Shown here piece after piece: positions 1-8,447 of a stretch of 35,833 bases of DNA (positions within the stretch are counted from its first letter, which is position 1; each line of letters starts with the position of its first letter). A program made the position numbers and the translations under genes. Source of the DNA: Clostridia bacterium (GTDB taxonomy: Bacteria; Bacillota; Sulfobacillia; DUSP01); NCBI GenBank assembly GCA_012842575.1, contig DUSP01000124.1, forward strand, positions 1-35,833, in the 5' to 3' direction. The notes beneath the pieces are model-generated. The model made no database searches and was not told the origin of the DNA. It saw nothing but the letters and a program-made list of their open reading frames with translations.

Positions 1-122
1 GCATGCCTCGCCAAGAAGTTCACGGCGACTCTTGCGCCTTGTTCGGCTAAGAGCGTGGCTATAGCACGCCCCAAGCCCCTGGATGCCCCGGTTACCAGTG
101 CCACTCTACCGCTTAGCATCAT
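1..122 (-). CDS. fabG: 3-oxoacyl-[ACP] reductase FabG, N-terminal fragment (runs off left edge)
   Basis: Only the first ~40 codons are in the window and the gene continues beyond base 1. Translation on the minus strand gives an N-terminus with the Rossmann nucleotide-binding signature VTGASRGLG of short-chain dehydrogenases, as in FabG, the NADPH-dependent reductase of the elongation cycle. Two adjacent ATG codons (122 and 119) could start it; no strong SD is visible. The start lies inside the 3' end of fabD, so the two are probably translationally coupled. The family is certain. The exact identity rests on its place directly after fabH and fabD. Confidence 0.85.
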   Translation of the reverse strand, partial: MMLSGRVALVTGASRGLGRAIATLLAEQGARVAVNFLARH

Positions 123-1164
123 AGCAGAGGCCCCCCCGACAATCAAGCGCGTCGAGTGTACGTTCAAGCCCTTCCGGATCTTCGACGTTCAAGGCGAGGC
201 ATGATTTATCGATGCGCTTATTGAACCCGGTGAGGGCATCTCCGGGTCCTGCCTCAATAAAAGCCGAAGCGCCGAGTCGACGCAGCGTCTTCACACAGTC
301 CTCCCACCGTACGGGGCTTGAGACTTGGTCCAGAAGGGCCTTCCTGATCTCATCCGGTTCACCGTGAATCCCCCCGTCCACGTTCTTCGTAACGGGAATG
401 GTCGGCGGGTGAATTTCCACACTCTCGAGGACATCGCGAAGACGTTCTTTTGCGGGTTCCATCAAGGTCGAGTGAAATGGTGCGCTCACCGACAGCATTA
501 TCGCTCTTTTTGCACCCGAACTTTTCGCAATGTCCGCGACTTCTTTGACCGCTTGGACCTCTCCCGAAACTACAACCTGCCCGGGACAATTGAAATTTGC
601 CGGACTCACTACACCCTTTGCCTTCGCCCTTTCGCAAATGCCCACCACCTGGTCGGCGGAAAGCCCGATGATCGCCGCCATAGCGCCACGCCCCGGGGGT
701 TGGGCCTCCTGCATGAACCTCCCTCGCAACTTCACGACGCGGAGGGCGTCTTTAAAGCTCATTGAACCGGCAACCACCAGCGCCGTGAATTCTCCGACAC
801 TAAGCCCGCCTACAGCCATAGGGTTTATCCCGTGAAGCATAAGGAGCCTCGCCGCTGCTACACTGAGTGTGAGTATGGCCGGTTGGGCATTCTCCGTTAA
901 AGTCAACGTCTCCTGTGGCCCTTCGAAGCAAAGGCGGGTGACGTCCATGTCCAAGGCGTCGCCCGCCTCTTCAAAAGTCTCTTTGACCACCGGAAATGCA
1001 TCGTAGAGGGAACGACCCATCCCGACGTACTGAGATCCCTGTCCGGGGAAAACAAAGGCTACATCGTAACGCCGGGATCCGTCTCCTCGTTTTGGCACTC
1101 CCTTTGGTGCTTGGGTCTCGGAGATCGAACCCGGATCCCCGACCCCGTACGCGGTGTCGTTCAC
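106..1164 (-). CDS. fabD: Malonyl-CoA:ACP transacylase FabD
   Basis: Transfers malonyl groups from CoA to acyl carrier protein to feed fatty-acid elongation in the cytosol. Visible motifs are the N-terminal FPGQGSQ loop, the nucleophile elbow GLSVGE with the active-site serine, SAPFHS with the partner histidine, and the [10 protein letters not shown] segment. The ORF track opens at 1227, but I prefer the GTG at 1164, which sits 9 nt after a GGAAAGGAG SD. That start still leaves about 35 residues ahead of the usual FabD beginning, so a later start cannot be excluded. The usual His before the nucleophile Ser is Leu here. fabH lies 110 bp upstream and fabG overlaps the 3' end. Confidence 0.93.
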   Translation of the reverse strand: MNDTAYGVGDPGSISETQAPKGVPKRGDGSRRYDVAFVFPGQGSQYVGMGRSLYDAFPVVKETFEEAGDALDMDVTRLCFEGPQETLTLTENAQPAILTLSVAAARLLMLHGINPMAVGGLSVGEFTALVVAGSMSFKDALRVVKLRGRFMQEAQPPGRGAMAAIIGLSADQVVGICERAKAKGVVSPANFNCPGQVVVSGEVQAVKEVADIAKSSGAKRAIMLSVSAPFHSTLMEPAKERLRDVLESVEIHPPTIPVTKNVDGGIHGEPDEIRKALLDQVSSPVRWEDCVKTLRRLGASAFIEAGPGDALTGFNKRIDKSCLALNVEDPEGLERTLDALDCRGGLCYDAKR

Positions 1165-1206
1165 GTCAACATTCTCCTTTCCTTCGGCTCTCTGACACGT
1201 GAAGCC

Positions 1207-1230
1207 GGGGTGCTGGAGGCGAAGCACCCC
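1207..1230 (-). other. Intergenic stem-loop between fabH and fabD
   Basis: A perfect 8-bp inverted repeat (GGGGTGCT / AGCACCCC) with an 8-nt loop lies in the 110-bp gap between fabH and fabD. On the coding strand no U-run follows it, so it does not look like an intrinsic terminator. It could be a processing or stability element that sets different fabH and fabD levels. That role is inference. Confidence 0.4.
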
Positions 1231-1274
1231 TTACATTCTTCTTTCATTTCACCCGGCTCCCTAACGGGTCGAGG

Positions 1275-2276
1275 TCAAAGCCTCACCGTCGCGGAGGCCC
1301 AGGTCAACCCCGCTCCGAACGCCACGAGGAGCACCGCATCTCCCGGGCCGATACGTCCGCTGTCCCGGGCTTCCGCCAGCGCCACGATAACCGAAGCGGA
1401 CGACATATTCCCGTATCGGTCGAGGTTGACCATGACCTTTTCGGGCGGTATATTGAGCCTCCTCCTCGCAGCTTCGACAATGCGCAGGTTCGCCTGATGG
1501 GGAATGACCATAGAGATGTCGTCCGCAGTAAGACCGCACGCATCCAACGCCGATATCGATGCATCCACCAGTATCTTCACGGCGAATTCGAATACCTTTT
1601 GGCCGTCCATTTGAATGTAATGCAGGTCATTATGCACTGTATACTCGGTTGCGGGAAGCCTTGATCCCCCGGCGGGCAGTTTCAAGTAATCGGCGCCGGA
1701 CCCATCGGATCCCAAAACCGTGGCCAAGACGCCTCTTCCGTCGGAAGAAGGGACCAGCACGCAACTCCCCGCTCCATCACCAAACAGGATGCACGTGCTT
1801 CTGTCCTTGTAATTGGTAATTTTCGAAAGGGTGTCCGCGCCTATGACAAGCACCACTTCTGAGGAGCCGCTCGTCAAGAATCTCGATCCGATGTCGAGGG
1901 CGTAAATGAAACCCGAGCACCCTGCAAGTACGTCGAAGGCTGCGGCCTTTTTTGCGCCGATGTTTTTCTGAACGATGTTGGCAGTGCACGGGAAGAGCAT
2001 ATCGGGTGTGACCGTGGCGACCACTATCACGTCTACGTCTCGACCCTGTAACCCGGCGTCTTCGAGCGCCTTGAGGGCCGCCTCGGTAGCCAGGTCTGAC
2101 GTAGCCTCGTCGTCTCTGACGAGACGGCGCTCTTTGATCCCCGTCCTTTCGGTAATCCACTGATCACTGGTGTCCACCATCTTTTCGAGATCGGCGTTGG
2201 TCAACACCCGGCTCCCCACACTCCACCCGAGACCAGCGATGGCCGCTCTGAGGGGGCTTTTGCGGAATTCAATCAT
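1275..2276 (-). CDS. fabH: 3-oxoacyl-[ACP] synthase III FabH
   Basis: Starts fatty-acid synthesis by condensing a short acyl-CoA primer with malonyl-ACP. The thiolase-fold triad is complete when numbered from the chosen ATG: Cys120 in LAGCSGF, His260 in IPHQAN and Asn290 in DRYGNMSS. Length is 333 residues, normal for FabH. The ORF track begins at 2372, but the ATG at 2276 has the SD CGGAGGAG at good spacing and matches the family N-terminus; the upstream part is plsX sequence read in another frame. The start overlaps the plsX stop by 8 bp, indicating one mRNA. Confidence 0.95.
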   Translation of the reverse strand: MIEFRKSPLRAAIAGLGWSVGSRVLTNADLEKMVDTSDQWITERTGIKERRLVRDDEATSDLATEAALKALEDAGLQGRDVDVIVVATVTPDMLFPCTANIVQKNIGAKKAAAFDVLAGCSGFIYALDIGSRFLTSGSSEVVLVIGADTLSKITNYKDRSTCILFGDGAGSCVLVPSSDGRGVLATVLGSDGSGADYLKLPAGGSRLPATEYTVHNDLHYIQMDGQKVFEFAVKILVDASISALDACGLTADDISMVIPHQANLRIVEAARRRLNIPPEKVMVNLDRYGNMSSASVIVALAEARDSGRIGPGDAVLLVAFGAGLTWASATVRL

Positions 2277-3384
2277 AAGCGTGCTCCTCCGTTCGCTCGG
2301 CTTTCGCACGGGACCGGTCGGGTTCGAAGCCGTCCACCTGCAGCGTCTTTTCTGCCGCCTTGGCGATTTCACCGGCCACGTTCATACAAACCATATCTTT
2401 GGCAACACCGATGCCGTTCTTAAATGCCCGCCAATTGGATATGCCGTGACACTTGATGCAGGTACCTGCTACTCCGAGTATGGGTGCCCCACCGTATTCC
2501 GTATAATCGAGTCTTCGCGCCGCCCTCGCTAAACCCGCGCGCAAGAACAATGCGCAGACTTCTTCTACGGGCGATTTCCTTATCTCATCCTTGATCACCT
2601 TGATGAAGAACGAGCCTATCCCCTCGGCGAACTTAAGGAGCGCATTTCCCACAAAACCGTCACAGACTACCACGTCCGCTACGCCAAAAGGGATGTCTCT
2701 TGGTTCTACGTTACCCACGAAGTGCAGGCCCGAATGCTCGAGGAGATCATAAGCGGATTTCACGGTCTCAGTACCCTTTTGCCGCTCGGTCCCTATGTTG
2801 AGGAGCCCAACCCTCGGGTCTTGGCAATGCATCACATTCTTTGCAAAGACATCCCCCATCCAGGCAAACTGTAATAGGTTCTTCGGCCGGACCTCAGTAT
2901 TGGCTCCCGCGTCGATGAGGAGGACGTTTTGTCCGTCTGCCGTCGGAAAGACTACTCCTATCGCAGGCCTATCTACGTTAGGAGCCCTCCCCAGTATCAT
3001 CAGAGTTGAGGCTATCAGTGCGCCCGTACTACCCGCGGAGACGATGGCGTCTCCATGGGCTTCTTTGGCCAAGCGTACGGCGGTCACCAGGGAAGAGCCG
3101 GGCTTTCGCTTAATCGCCTGAACCGGGGCCTCAGACGGTTCTATTACCTCCTCGGCATGCACCACCTGAATTTGACCGTTGTCGGAAAAAAGCTGTTCCC
3201 CCCCGTTCACCTTCTTCTTCGCCCCGTCGAACTCCCTCTTCAGCGAAGAGAGCTCTTTATCGATTAGGGGTTTGTTCCCCACTATGATGAGATCTAAGCC
3301 CCATTCCCGTCTCGCTTCGATGGCGCCTCTTAACGCTTCGCGCGGGCCCATATCCCCACCCATGACGTCCACTATGATTCTCAT
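2269..3384 (-). CDS. plsX: Phosphate acyltransferase PlsX
   Basis: Converts acyl-ACP to acyl-phosphate, the donor for PlsY in glycerophospholipid synthesis; a peripheral membrane enzyme. The N-terminus IIVDVMGGDMGP is the hallmark of PlsX, followed by the GSTGALIA region and the DGFVGN segment. Length of 371 residues is slightly above the ~330 usual, the excess being a charged C-terminal tail (EPDRSRAKAERTEE). The ATG overlaps the fapR stop as ATGA, so translation is coupled. The order fapR-plsX is the conserved Bacillota arrangement in which FapR regulates its own operon. Confidence 0.95.
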   Translation of the reverse strand: MRIIVDVMGGDMGPREALRGAIEARREWGLDLIIVGNKPLIDKELSSLKREFDGAKKKVNGGEQLFSDNGQIQVVHAEEVIEPSEAPVQAIKRKPGSSLVTAVRLAKEAHGDAIVSAGSTGALIASTLMILGRAPNVDRPAIGVVFPTADGQNVLLIDAGANTEVRPKNLLQFAWMGDVFAKNVMHCQDPRVGLLNIGTERQKGTETVKSAYDLLEHSGLHFVGNVEPRDIPFGVADVVVCDGFVGNALLKFAEGIGSFFIKVIKDEIRKSPVEEVCALFLRAGLARAARRLDYTEYGGAPILGVAGTCIKCHGISNWRAFKNGIGVAKDMVCMNVAGEIAKAAEKTLQVDGFEPDRSRAKAERTEEHAYD

Positions 3385-4043
3385 CCCGAAAACCCCTCTT
3401 TGGCGGAACCGACGCCGGCCGAATCCTCGAGCGAAGCGAGGACGAACTTTCCTCTAAAAACTTGCCCCGAGGTCGAGCGCGTCGTGGCCAATACCACGTA
3501 TTTGTTTCCCTTCTTACGTATTACCTCAGCCTTACATATGAGTTTCTCTCCCGCCTTGACGGGCCTCTTGAACTTGATATTGGCAAGACCCGTAAGCACC
3601 ACATCGGAGTCCACCAGCGCCATGGCCAAAGAATCCGCCTGTGCGAATATGTAATGACCCCTCACCACTCCGGTCCGTTCGAGGGTCATATCCTGCGTGG
3701 TCTCCAGAATCGAAACCCCGCTCTTGCCGAGTACCACGTCCACCAGCTCGCCTACCACTTCCTCGGACCTGATGGATCGTACCGTCGAAAACACTTTTTC
3801 GGCGACCATTCTGGTACGCTCTCTGGAGTCTGGTATCCCGAGGGCGAGTCGGTCGAGCCGAACCGTGTGGATACTAACGCCCAGTATGGATGCTATTTCG
3901 CTATCGGTCAAGAAGGGGTTGTCTTGGATCTTCCTTTGGAGAAGAGCATGGCGTAACTCCCGCGACCGCTTTACGCCGGAGGTGCTCCTTTGAGGATTGC
4001 TGGGATTCGTCAATTCCTCTTTTAGTCGAGAAGCGCCTTGCAT
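3381..4043 (-). CDS. fapR: Malonyl-CoA-responsive transcriptional repressor FapR
   Basis: Regulator of fatty-acid and phospholipid genes; in Bacillus, binding of malonyl-CoA or malonyl-ACP releases it from DNA. The N-terminal ~75 residues carry a DeoR-like helix-turn-helix (FLTDSEIASILGVSIHTVRL). The rest is a hot-dog-fold effector domain (RGHYIFAQADSLAMALVD, then FKRPVKAGEKL). At 220 residues it is a little longer than the ~190 usual, because of an N-terminal extension rich in Ser, Arg and Asn. The ATG at 4043 follows a weak SD (CGAGGT). It is the first gene of the minus-strand lipid operon and has its own operator upstream. Confidence 0.93.
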   Translation of the reverse strand: MQGASRLKEELTNPSNPQRSTSGVKRSRELRHALLQRKIQDNPFLTDSEIASILGVSIHTVRLDRLALGIPDSRERTRMVAEKVFSTVRSIRSEEVVGELVDVVLGKSGVSILETTQDMTLERTGVVRGHYIFAQADSLAMALVDSDVVLTGLANIKFKRPVKAGEKLICKAEVIRKKGNKYVVLATTRSTSGQVFRGKFVLASLEDSAGVGSAKEGFSG

Positions 4044-4073
4044 GTGATTGCTACCTCGTAATATGAGTGCATC

Positions 4074-4090
4074 ATAATACCTAGCACTAT
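4074..4090 (-). promoter_or_regulatory. FapR-like operator upstream of fapR
   Basis: The 17-mer ATAATACCTAGCACTAT resembles the FapR inverted repeat of the TTAGTACCT...TACTAA type (about 13 of 17 positions as I recall it). It begins 31 bp upstream of the fapR ATG and just downstream of the candidate -10, covering roughly +3 to +19. That placement fits autorepression by blocking initiation or clearance. The match is by eye, against remembered consensus. Confidence 0.65.
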
Positions 4091-4099
4091 CATACGCAT

Positions 4100-4129
4100 A
4101 GTATAAGAATGGCTAACTGGTAAAGTCAA
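4100..4129 (-). promoter_or_regulatory. Sigma-A-type promoter of the fapR-plsX-fabHDG operon
   Basis: On the minus strand a TTGACT -35 (4124-4129) and a TATACT -10 (4100-4105) are separated by 18 bp. The predicted start falls near 4093, directly ahead of the FapR-like operator. Confidence 0.65.
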
Positions 4130-4141
4130 GTCATTTTGGCC

Positions 4142-4147
4142 TATAAT
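4142..4147 (+). promoter_or_regulatory. Candidate -10 box of the rsmD-coaD operon
   Basis: A perfect TATAAT lies 68 bp before the rsmD start, with no convincing -35 at 17 bp. It is divergent from and adjacent to the fapR promoter, so the two transcription units share a short control region. Confidence 0.35.
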
Positions 4148-4214
4148 AGAAGCGATCTTGAGACGGGCGACTTTGGAGCACTGTGTTTTCGGTCCAAACC
4201 CGGAGGATTAAAGC

Positions 4215-4817
4215 GTGCCAAGGACGAGGGGTCTGAGAATCGGAGGACGGCGTCTCCCTTACACTGCCTCGGAAAAAGTGCGACCAACCATGGGGATGGT
4301 GCGCCTGGCCATCTTCAACATCGTCGGCCCCAAAATCGCCGATGCGAGGTTCCTCGATCTCTTCGCCGGGACCGGGTCCGTGGGCATAGAAGCCTTGAGA
4401 CTCGGCGCCCGCTCTGCCACTTTTGTGGAGGAAAGGACTGAGTGCTGTCGTATTATTAGGAGGAACCTGGAACTTTTGGGACTGGAGTCAAAGGCCGTTG
4501 TCGTACGCGCCTCGGTTCTTCGATACCTCACCTCGGCGCGCGATAGGGAACAGGAGTTTGACGTGATCTTCCTCGACCCTCCGTATGATAGAGGGTTGGT
4601 GGAAAAGACCGTCCGGAAACTCTGCGACTCAAGCGGTTCCTTATTGGCGCCAGGTGGCTTAATACTCGTTCAGCACTCTCGAAGGGAACCCGTAAAAAAG
4701 GACTCCCTTCCTGCGGCGGAGATGCTCTCGGAGGTTAAGGAATACATCTACGGCGACACGAGACTCACCCTGATTCGCCAAGCGGGGAACCTGTGTCGGC
4801 GCCCGACAGATGATTAG
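4215..4817 (+). CDS. rsmD: 16S rRNA (guanine(966)-N2)-methyltransferase RsmD
   Basis: SAM-dependent enzyme that methylates G966 in helix 31 of 16S rRNA. Motif I (FLDLFAGTGSVGIEA) binds SAM and motif IV (FLDPPYDRG) is the catalytic DPPY. The 200-residue length is normal. The start is GTG at 4215, 8 nt after the SD GGAGG. coaD follows 18 bp later on the same strand, an rsmD-coaD pairing common in Bacillota. Confidence 0.93.
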   Translation: MPRTRGLRIGGRRLPYTASEKVRPTMGMVRLAIFNIVGPKIADARFLDLFAGTGSVGIEALRLGARSATFVEERTECCRIIRRNLELLGLESKAVVVRASVLRYLTSARDREQEFDVIFLDPPYDRGLVEKTVRKLCDSSGSLLAPGGLILVQHSRREPVKKDSLPAAEMLSEVKEYIYGDTRLTLIRQAGNLCRRPTDD

Positions 4818-4835
4818 GGGGAGGTAAAAGAACCA

Positions 4836-5312
4836 ATGCGGGCTGTTTATCCCGGAAGTTTCGACCCTGTCACCAATGGCCACCTCGACATTATCGAAAG
4901 GGCAGCTAGAATATTCGACGAGGTAATCGTGGTGGTTTTCAAAAACCCCGAAAAAAAACCGAGATTTTCGGTGAAAGAACGTGTGGCCATGCTCAAAGAA
5001 GCGACCGCGCACCAGAAGAATGTCAGGGTCGATTCGTCGGACGGGCTTCTTTCCGATTATGTCCGTAAAGTGGACGCCAGAATAATTCTCCGGGCGCTCA
5101 GGGTGGCTTCGGACTTCGATTACGAGTTCCAGCTGGCGCTCATGAACAGAAAACTTGAGCCGTCCGTCGAAACGATGTTCATGGTCACGACGGCAGAGTG
5201 GTCTTTCTTGAGCTCGAGTATCGTAAAGGAAGTAGCAGACCTGGGGGGATGCATCGAGGGTTTGGTTCCCGAGTGCGTCAATGAACGTCTTCTCAAAAAG
5301 CGAATGGAGTAA
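4836..5312 (+). CDS. coaD: Phosphopantetheine adenylyltransferase CoaD
   Basis: Penultimate step of coenzyme A synthesis: 4'-phosphopantetheine plus ATP gives dephospho-CoA. The nucleotidyltransferase signature YPGSFDPVTNGHLDII contains the TxGH motif. Typical downstream segments are RALRVASDFDYEFQLALMNR and FLSSSIVKEVA. Length of 158 residues is typical. The ATG follows the SD GGGGGAGG. CoA feeds the fatty-acid genes encoded divergently just upstream. Confidence 0.96.
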   Translation: MRAVYPGSFDPVTNGHLDIIERAARIFDEVIVVVFKNPEKKPRFSVKERVAMLKEATAHQKNVRVDSSDGLLSDYVRKVDARIILRALRVASDFDYEFQLALMNRKLEPSVETMFMVTTAEWSFLSSSIVKEVADLGGCIEGLVPECVNERLLKKRME

Positions 5313-5359
5313 AGCGAATTGAGCTTAACCTCATTCCGGGGGTTCGGGAGGGAAATGTT

Positions 5360-6013
5360 TTGACAGAAGACCAGGACCTGACGGGGTTGCTGGATCATAT
5401 CGAAGATGTGATAGGTGAAAGCCCGCGAATACCTCTCACGGCCAAGGTGATTGTCGACGAAGACGAGCTCTTGGACACCCTCGATCAGGTGCGCGCTTCG
5501 TTGCCTGTGGAAATACAAGAGGCCAAGTGGATTTCCAAGGAAAGAGAAAGGTTGATAACCGAAGCCCGCCAGGAAGCGGAACGCATCATCGAGGAAGCCA
5601 GGATACAGGCGGAACGCATCGTAACCGAGGCGCAACAAACCGCCGAACGGCTCGTCGATCAAAACACCATTACTCAGAAAGCGGAAGAAAAGTCCAATGA
5701 AATCCTCGAGCACGCCAAGACTCTAGCACAGGACATGCACCGGAGCGCCAAAGAGTACGCCATCGACGTATTACTGCGGCTCGAGCGCCACATCGAAAGG
5801 GCTCTGACCACGGTGAGGCAGAGCAGAACCGACCTGGCCGGCATATACGAGCCTGAAATAAAGGCTGAGAGTAAGGCGGAGGGGAAGGAGAGCGTCGCAG
5901 GCCTCGCCCAGACGACACGAAGCCAAACCGTAGAAAGGGTCGATACCCAAAGAGACCGTGACAGGTCCCCCAGGAGAGATACAAGACCTGAGGGCAGATT
6001 GTCGCGGATGTGA
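5360..6013 (+). CDS. Coiled-coil protein, ATP synthase subunit B/H-like, unknown function
   Basis: 217 residues with no signal peptide or membrane segment. Residues ~50-150 form a long heptad-rich helix dominated by Glu, Arg, Ala and Gln, with repeats of the EARQEAERIIEEA type. The C-terminal ~50 residues are polar, charged and probably disordered. Similar coiled-coil proteins beside coaD in Clostridia are often labelled as V-type ATPase subunit H-like; that label reflects coiled-coil similarity, not shown function. The TTG start at 5360 is 7 nt after the SD GGGAGGG. It ends the rsmD-coaD transcription unit and converges on ylbJ. Confidence 0.75.
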   Translation: MTEDQDLTGLLDHIEDVIGESPRIPLTAKVIVDEDELLDTLDQVRASLPVEIQEAKWISKERERLITEARQEAERIIEEARIQAERIVTEAQQTAERLVDQNTITQKAEEKSNEILEHAKTLAQDMHRSAKEYAIDVLLRLERHIERALTTVRQSRTDLAGIYEPEIKAESKAEGKESVAGLAQTTRSQTVERVDTQRDRDRSPRRDTRPEGRLSRM

Positions 6014-6040
6014 AGCGCGACTATGGACCCAACGCAAGAC

Positions 6041-7327
6041 TTAGCGGCGCCTTGAGTCCCCATTCGTAAGCGAAGGAAGGCTCGTGAGAGCGGCGAGAAC
6101 GATAAGGCTCACGAATGCGCATACGAAGGTGGCAGCCGACAGTTTCAGGCGGGTGGCCCATGGCAGTAGATAGTATGTCCATCGCATGGGTTCTGAGGGT
6201 AGAGGTCTGACCTGTACTGCCTGTGCGGGGGTCGCTTGGATCCCGAAGAGCGGCCACAAGATATATGTAATGATGCCGGCCAAAACGGCATGCAACATCC
6301 TGGAAACGACGTACGGTTTCATGTCCATATCGGTACCCTGGATCATGGCGGAGACTTGCGCGTGTACCGAAAGGCCGCTCCAAGCGATGACTGCGCTGGC
6401 GATGATCACCCTGTCCAAAAGGGGTGCATCGGCTTGATCCGCCGATTGGGTGCCCAGGGTGATTTCGAAAAGCCCGCCGACCAGGGAGGTATGAAGGTCT
6501 GGATCGATTCCCACAAGCCTTAACGCAGCGGTAGAGAACCTTGACGCATATGAGAGAGCGCCCGCTTCCTCCGCCATACGGATGATGACGGAAAATAAGA
6601 TTATGAAACCACCGATGGCGAGCAAGGAGTTCACCGACTGCCTGATGGCGTCGCCGATCAGCTGTCCGAACGGACGTCCGTCATCTCGTCTCGCCTCAAC
6701 GAGAGCCCGTAACGCTTTCACCAACACGAATCCGCTCCGTTTGCCGGGGACTTTCGTAATGTCCGCCCCGACTTTGTAGAACCTGAGACACACGCCGACA
6801 AGAAGAGCCGACAGGTAATGGGCGACCATTATCACCGGGCCCACCGCTACGTTCCTGAACATTCCCACGGCAACTGCACCGTTCATGAAGAGGGGGTCCG
6901 CAGTATTGCAAAAGCTCATCAAGCGCTCGCCCTCGTATTTATTACACATGGATTTTTTCCTGAGTTTGGCCGTTAACACCGCCCCGATAGGGTATCCGCT
7001 TGCGAGCCCCATGGCCATCACGAACGACCCGGCACCGGGTACGTTGAAGACCGGGCGCATCAAGGGTTCCATCAAGACTCCCATACAGTGAACGACTCCG
7101 AGACCCATGAGGACCTCCGATCCGCTGAAGAATGGCAATAACGCCGGGAAAACGATATCCCACCAGACCTTGAGTCCCGTAACGGAGGCTTCGAATGCCG
7201 CTTCCGGCTCCAGTATCATGAATAGGGTCAATAAGACCGCAATTGCAGCAAGGGCGTAGGTCCCCGTGGTCCCCGTGTTCGCCGACGTCCGGTTCCGCCT
7301 ACGACTCGTATTGACGTGCATTTTCAC
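6041..7327 (-). CDS. ylbJ: Sporulation integral membrane protein YlbJ
   Basis: Polytopic membrane protein of the nucleoside-recognition/gate-domain type, needed for spore formation in Bacillus. Visible features are an N-terminal hydrophobic helix (YALAAIAVLLTLFMI), the conserved VWWDIVFPALLPFF segment, the GLASGYPIGA and CNTADPLFMNGAVAVGMF motifs, and several further membrane helices. The ORF track starts at 7426. The GTG at 7327 lies 9 nt after a GAGGAG SD and gives 428 residues, near the ~408 of the Bacillus protein. It stands alone and converges on the coiled-coil gene. Confidence 0.88.
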   Translation of the reverse strand: MKMHVNTSRRRNRTSANTGTTGTYALAAIAVLLTLFMILEPEAAFEASVTGLKVWWDIVFPALLPFFSGSEVLMGLGVVHCMGVLMEPLMRPVFNVPGAGSFVMAMGLASGYPIGAVLTAKLRKKSMCNKYEGERLMSFCNTADPLFMNGAVAVGMFRNVAVGPVIMVAHYLSALLVGVCLRFYKVGADITKVPGKRSGFVLVKALRALVEARRDDGRPFGQLIGDAIRQSVNSLLAIGGFIILFSVIIRMAEEAGALSYASRFSTAALRLVGIDPDLHTSLVGGLFEITLGTQSADQADAPLLDRVIIASAVIAWSGLSVHAQVSAMIQGTDMDMKPYVVSRMLHAVLAGIITYILWPLFGIQATPAQAVQVRPLPSEPMRWTYYLLPWATRLKLSAATFVCAFVSLIVLAALTSLPSLTNGDSRRR

Positions 7328-7507
7328 TTTCAGCCGCTCCTCGGTGGGAGGTAGATACTCGACCATACTTGATTCTATTGGAGGGCCGGTTGCCTTATGA
7401 GTGGCCCTGTCTTGTGGCACTCCCATCCATCATCGGGGCCGAAACCGAGGGCAAAGGAGAGGTCCCTTTACGGTGCGGGTGATGACACAGCTGGGGCGGA
7501 GGAAGCG

Positions 7508-7531
7508 CGTGATGGGGTACGTGATGGGGTA
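7508..7531. repeat. 12-bp perfect tandem duplication
   Basis: Two adjacent copies of CGTGATGGGGTA (7508-7519 and 7520-7531) in the ylbJ/yceD intergenic region. It is one of several such duplications in this window. Confidence 0.8.
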
Positions 7532-7565
7532 AGATGAGGTAATCTGCGTTTCAACCCGTCTTTCG

Positions 7566-7594
7566 TTGACACCCCTTTTTTTCGAACCTATAAT
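7566..7594 (+). promoter_or_regulatory. Consensus sigma-A promoter of yceD-rpmF
   Basis: TTGACA (7566-7571), a 17-bp spacer and TATAAT (7589-7594): an exact consensus match, 85 bp ahead of the yceD start. It would have driven both yceD and rpmF before the transposon separated them. Confidence 0.85.
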
Positions 7595-7678
7595 GGTGCT
7601 GGATTCGGCCTTTTGCCATGGGCTTCACAGCGCCAAAAAGGGAGGGAACCGTGACCGTCCGGCGAAGGAAAGCCGCCC

Positions 7679-8275
7679 GTGCCACGGACTTTCATGAAGG
7701 CTAACATAGCGTCTCTTTTGGGAAACGTGGGGGCCACCGCGTCCTTTCACTTTTCCGAAAACATGGACTCCATCATCGCCGATAAAGGAGAGGCGCGCCT
7801 TGCGAGGCCCGTTCTCGTGGACGTTTCCCTCCTCAACACCGGGAACCGACTCCTCGCCGACTTCGATGTGCGTGCCGATGTCGTCGCGCGTTGCAGTAGG
7901 TGCCTTTCCGAGTTCACCTTCCCCATCCGACTCAAATTCAAAGAAGAGTACAAAAAGGCCCCGGAAACCGCCCTCAAGACCCAGCGCCTCGATGGGTCAG
8001 AGAAACCGGCAGGAACCGGAGAGGCTGAAGACGAAGCGGGAAATGAGATCTTCGCCTTTTACGGGGACAACATAGACTTCAAGGAGGCCGTCCGGCAAAA
8101 CTTGATTTTGGCCTTACCCATGAAGTTCGTCTGCAGGGAAGCGTGCAGGGGCCTATGCCCAGTTTGCGGGAAAAACTTAAACGAGGGCGAGTGCGGCTGC
8201 TCAAGAGAAGAAGACTCGAGATGGTCGCCCCTCCGCGACGTACTTGATAACTTGTACCGTCAGTCCAAGTCCTAG
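7679..8275 (+). CDS. yceD: DUF177/YceD family zinc-ribbon protein
   Basis: The DUF177 (YceD) family is almost always encoded just before rpmF and has been linked to 23S rRNA accumulation. Visible features are CSRC in the first half and a cysteine-rich C-terminus (CREACRGLCPVCG, then CGC) likely to bind Zn. The 198-residue length is somewhat long for the family because of an inserted acidic stretch around residues 100-125. GTG at 7679 has a modest SD (GAAGGAAAG); an in-frame ATG at 7694 is possible but lacks an SD. An IS607 element now lies between it and rpmF. Confidence 0.88.
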   Translation: MPRTFMKANIASLLGNVGATASFHFSENMDSIIADKGEARLARPVLVDVSLLNTGNRLLADFDVRADVVARCSRCLSEFTFPIRLKFKEEYKKAPETALKTQRLDGSEKPAGTGEAEDEAGNEIFAFYGDNIDFKEAVRQNLILALPMKFVCREACRGLCPVCGKNLNEGECGCSREEDSRWSPLRDVLDNLYRQSKS

Positions 8276-8308
8276 ACGCACGATGAGGAGCCGGCGTAGT
8301 CCACCCCA

Positions 8309-8355
8309 CTTGAAACCTCAAGCAGGGGCGGATGTCGAAGTCTTGAGGTTTTAAG
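8309..8355 (+). other. 14-bp stem-loop near the transposon left end
   Basis: CTTGAAACCTCAAG (8309-8322) pairs with CTTGAGGTTTTAAG (8342-8355) over 14 bp, with one G-U pair and a 19-nt loop. Each arm is itself nearly palindromic. No U-run follows, so it is a poor terminator. It could be a recombinase-binding or RNA structure of the left end, or might limit read-through into tnpA. Function is unknown. Confidence 0.5.
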
Positions 8356-8447
8356 CGGTGATCCCAGAGCGATTTTAGCGGTAAGAAGCATCTACTTGCA
8401 GGTCAATAAATATTAACAGAACATAACAAAACAGTTACCATGAAACC

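Larger units (their letters stand above)
7328..7678. other. Divergent intergenic region ylbJ / yceD
   Basis: About 350 bp without a credible gene. It holds a near-perfect sigma-A promoter for yceD (listed separately), a perfect tandem duplication CGTGATGGGGTA x2 at 7508-7531, and a GC-rich stretch in which I see no known riboswitch. No convincing ylbJ (sporulation sigma) promoter could be picked out by eye. Confidence 0.5.
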
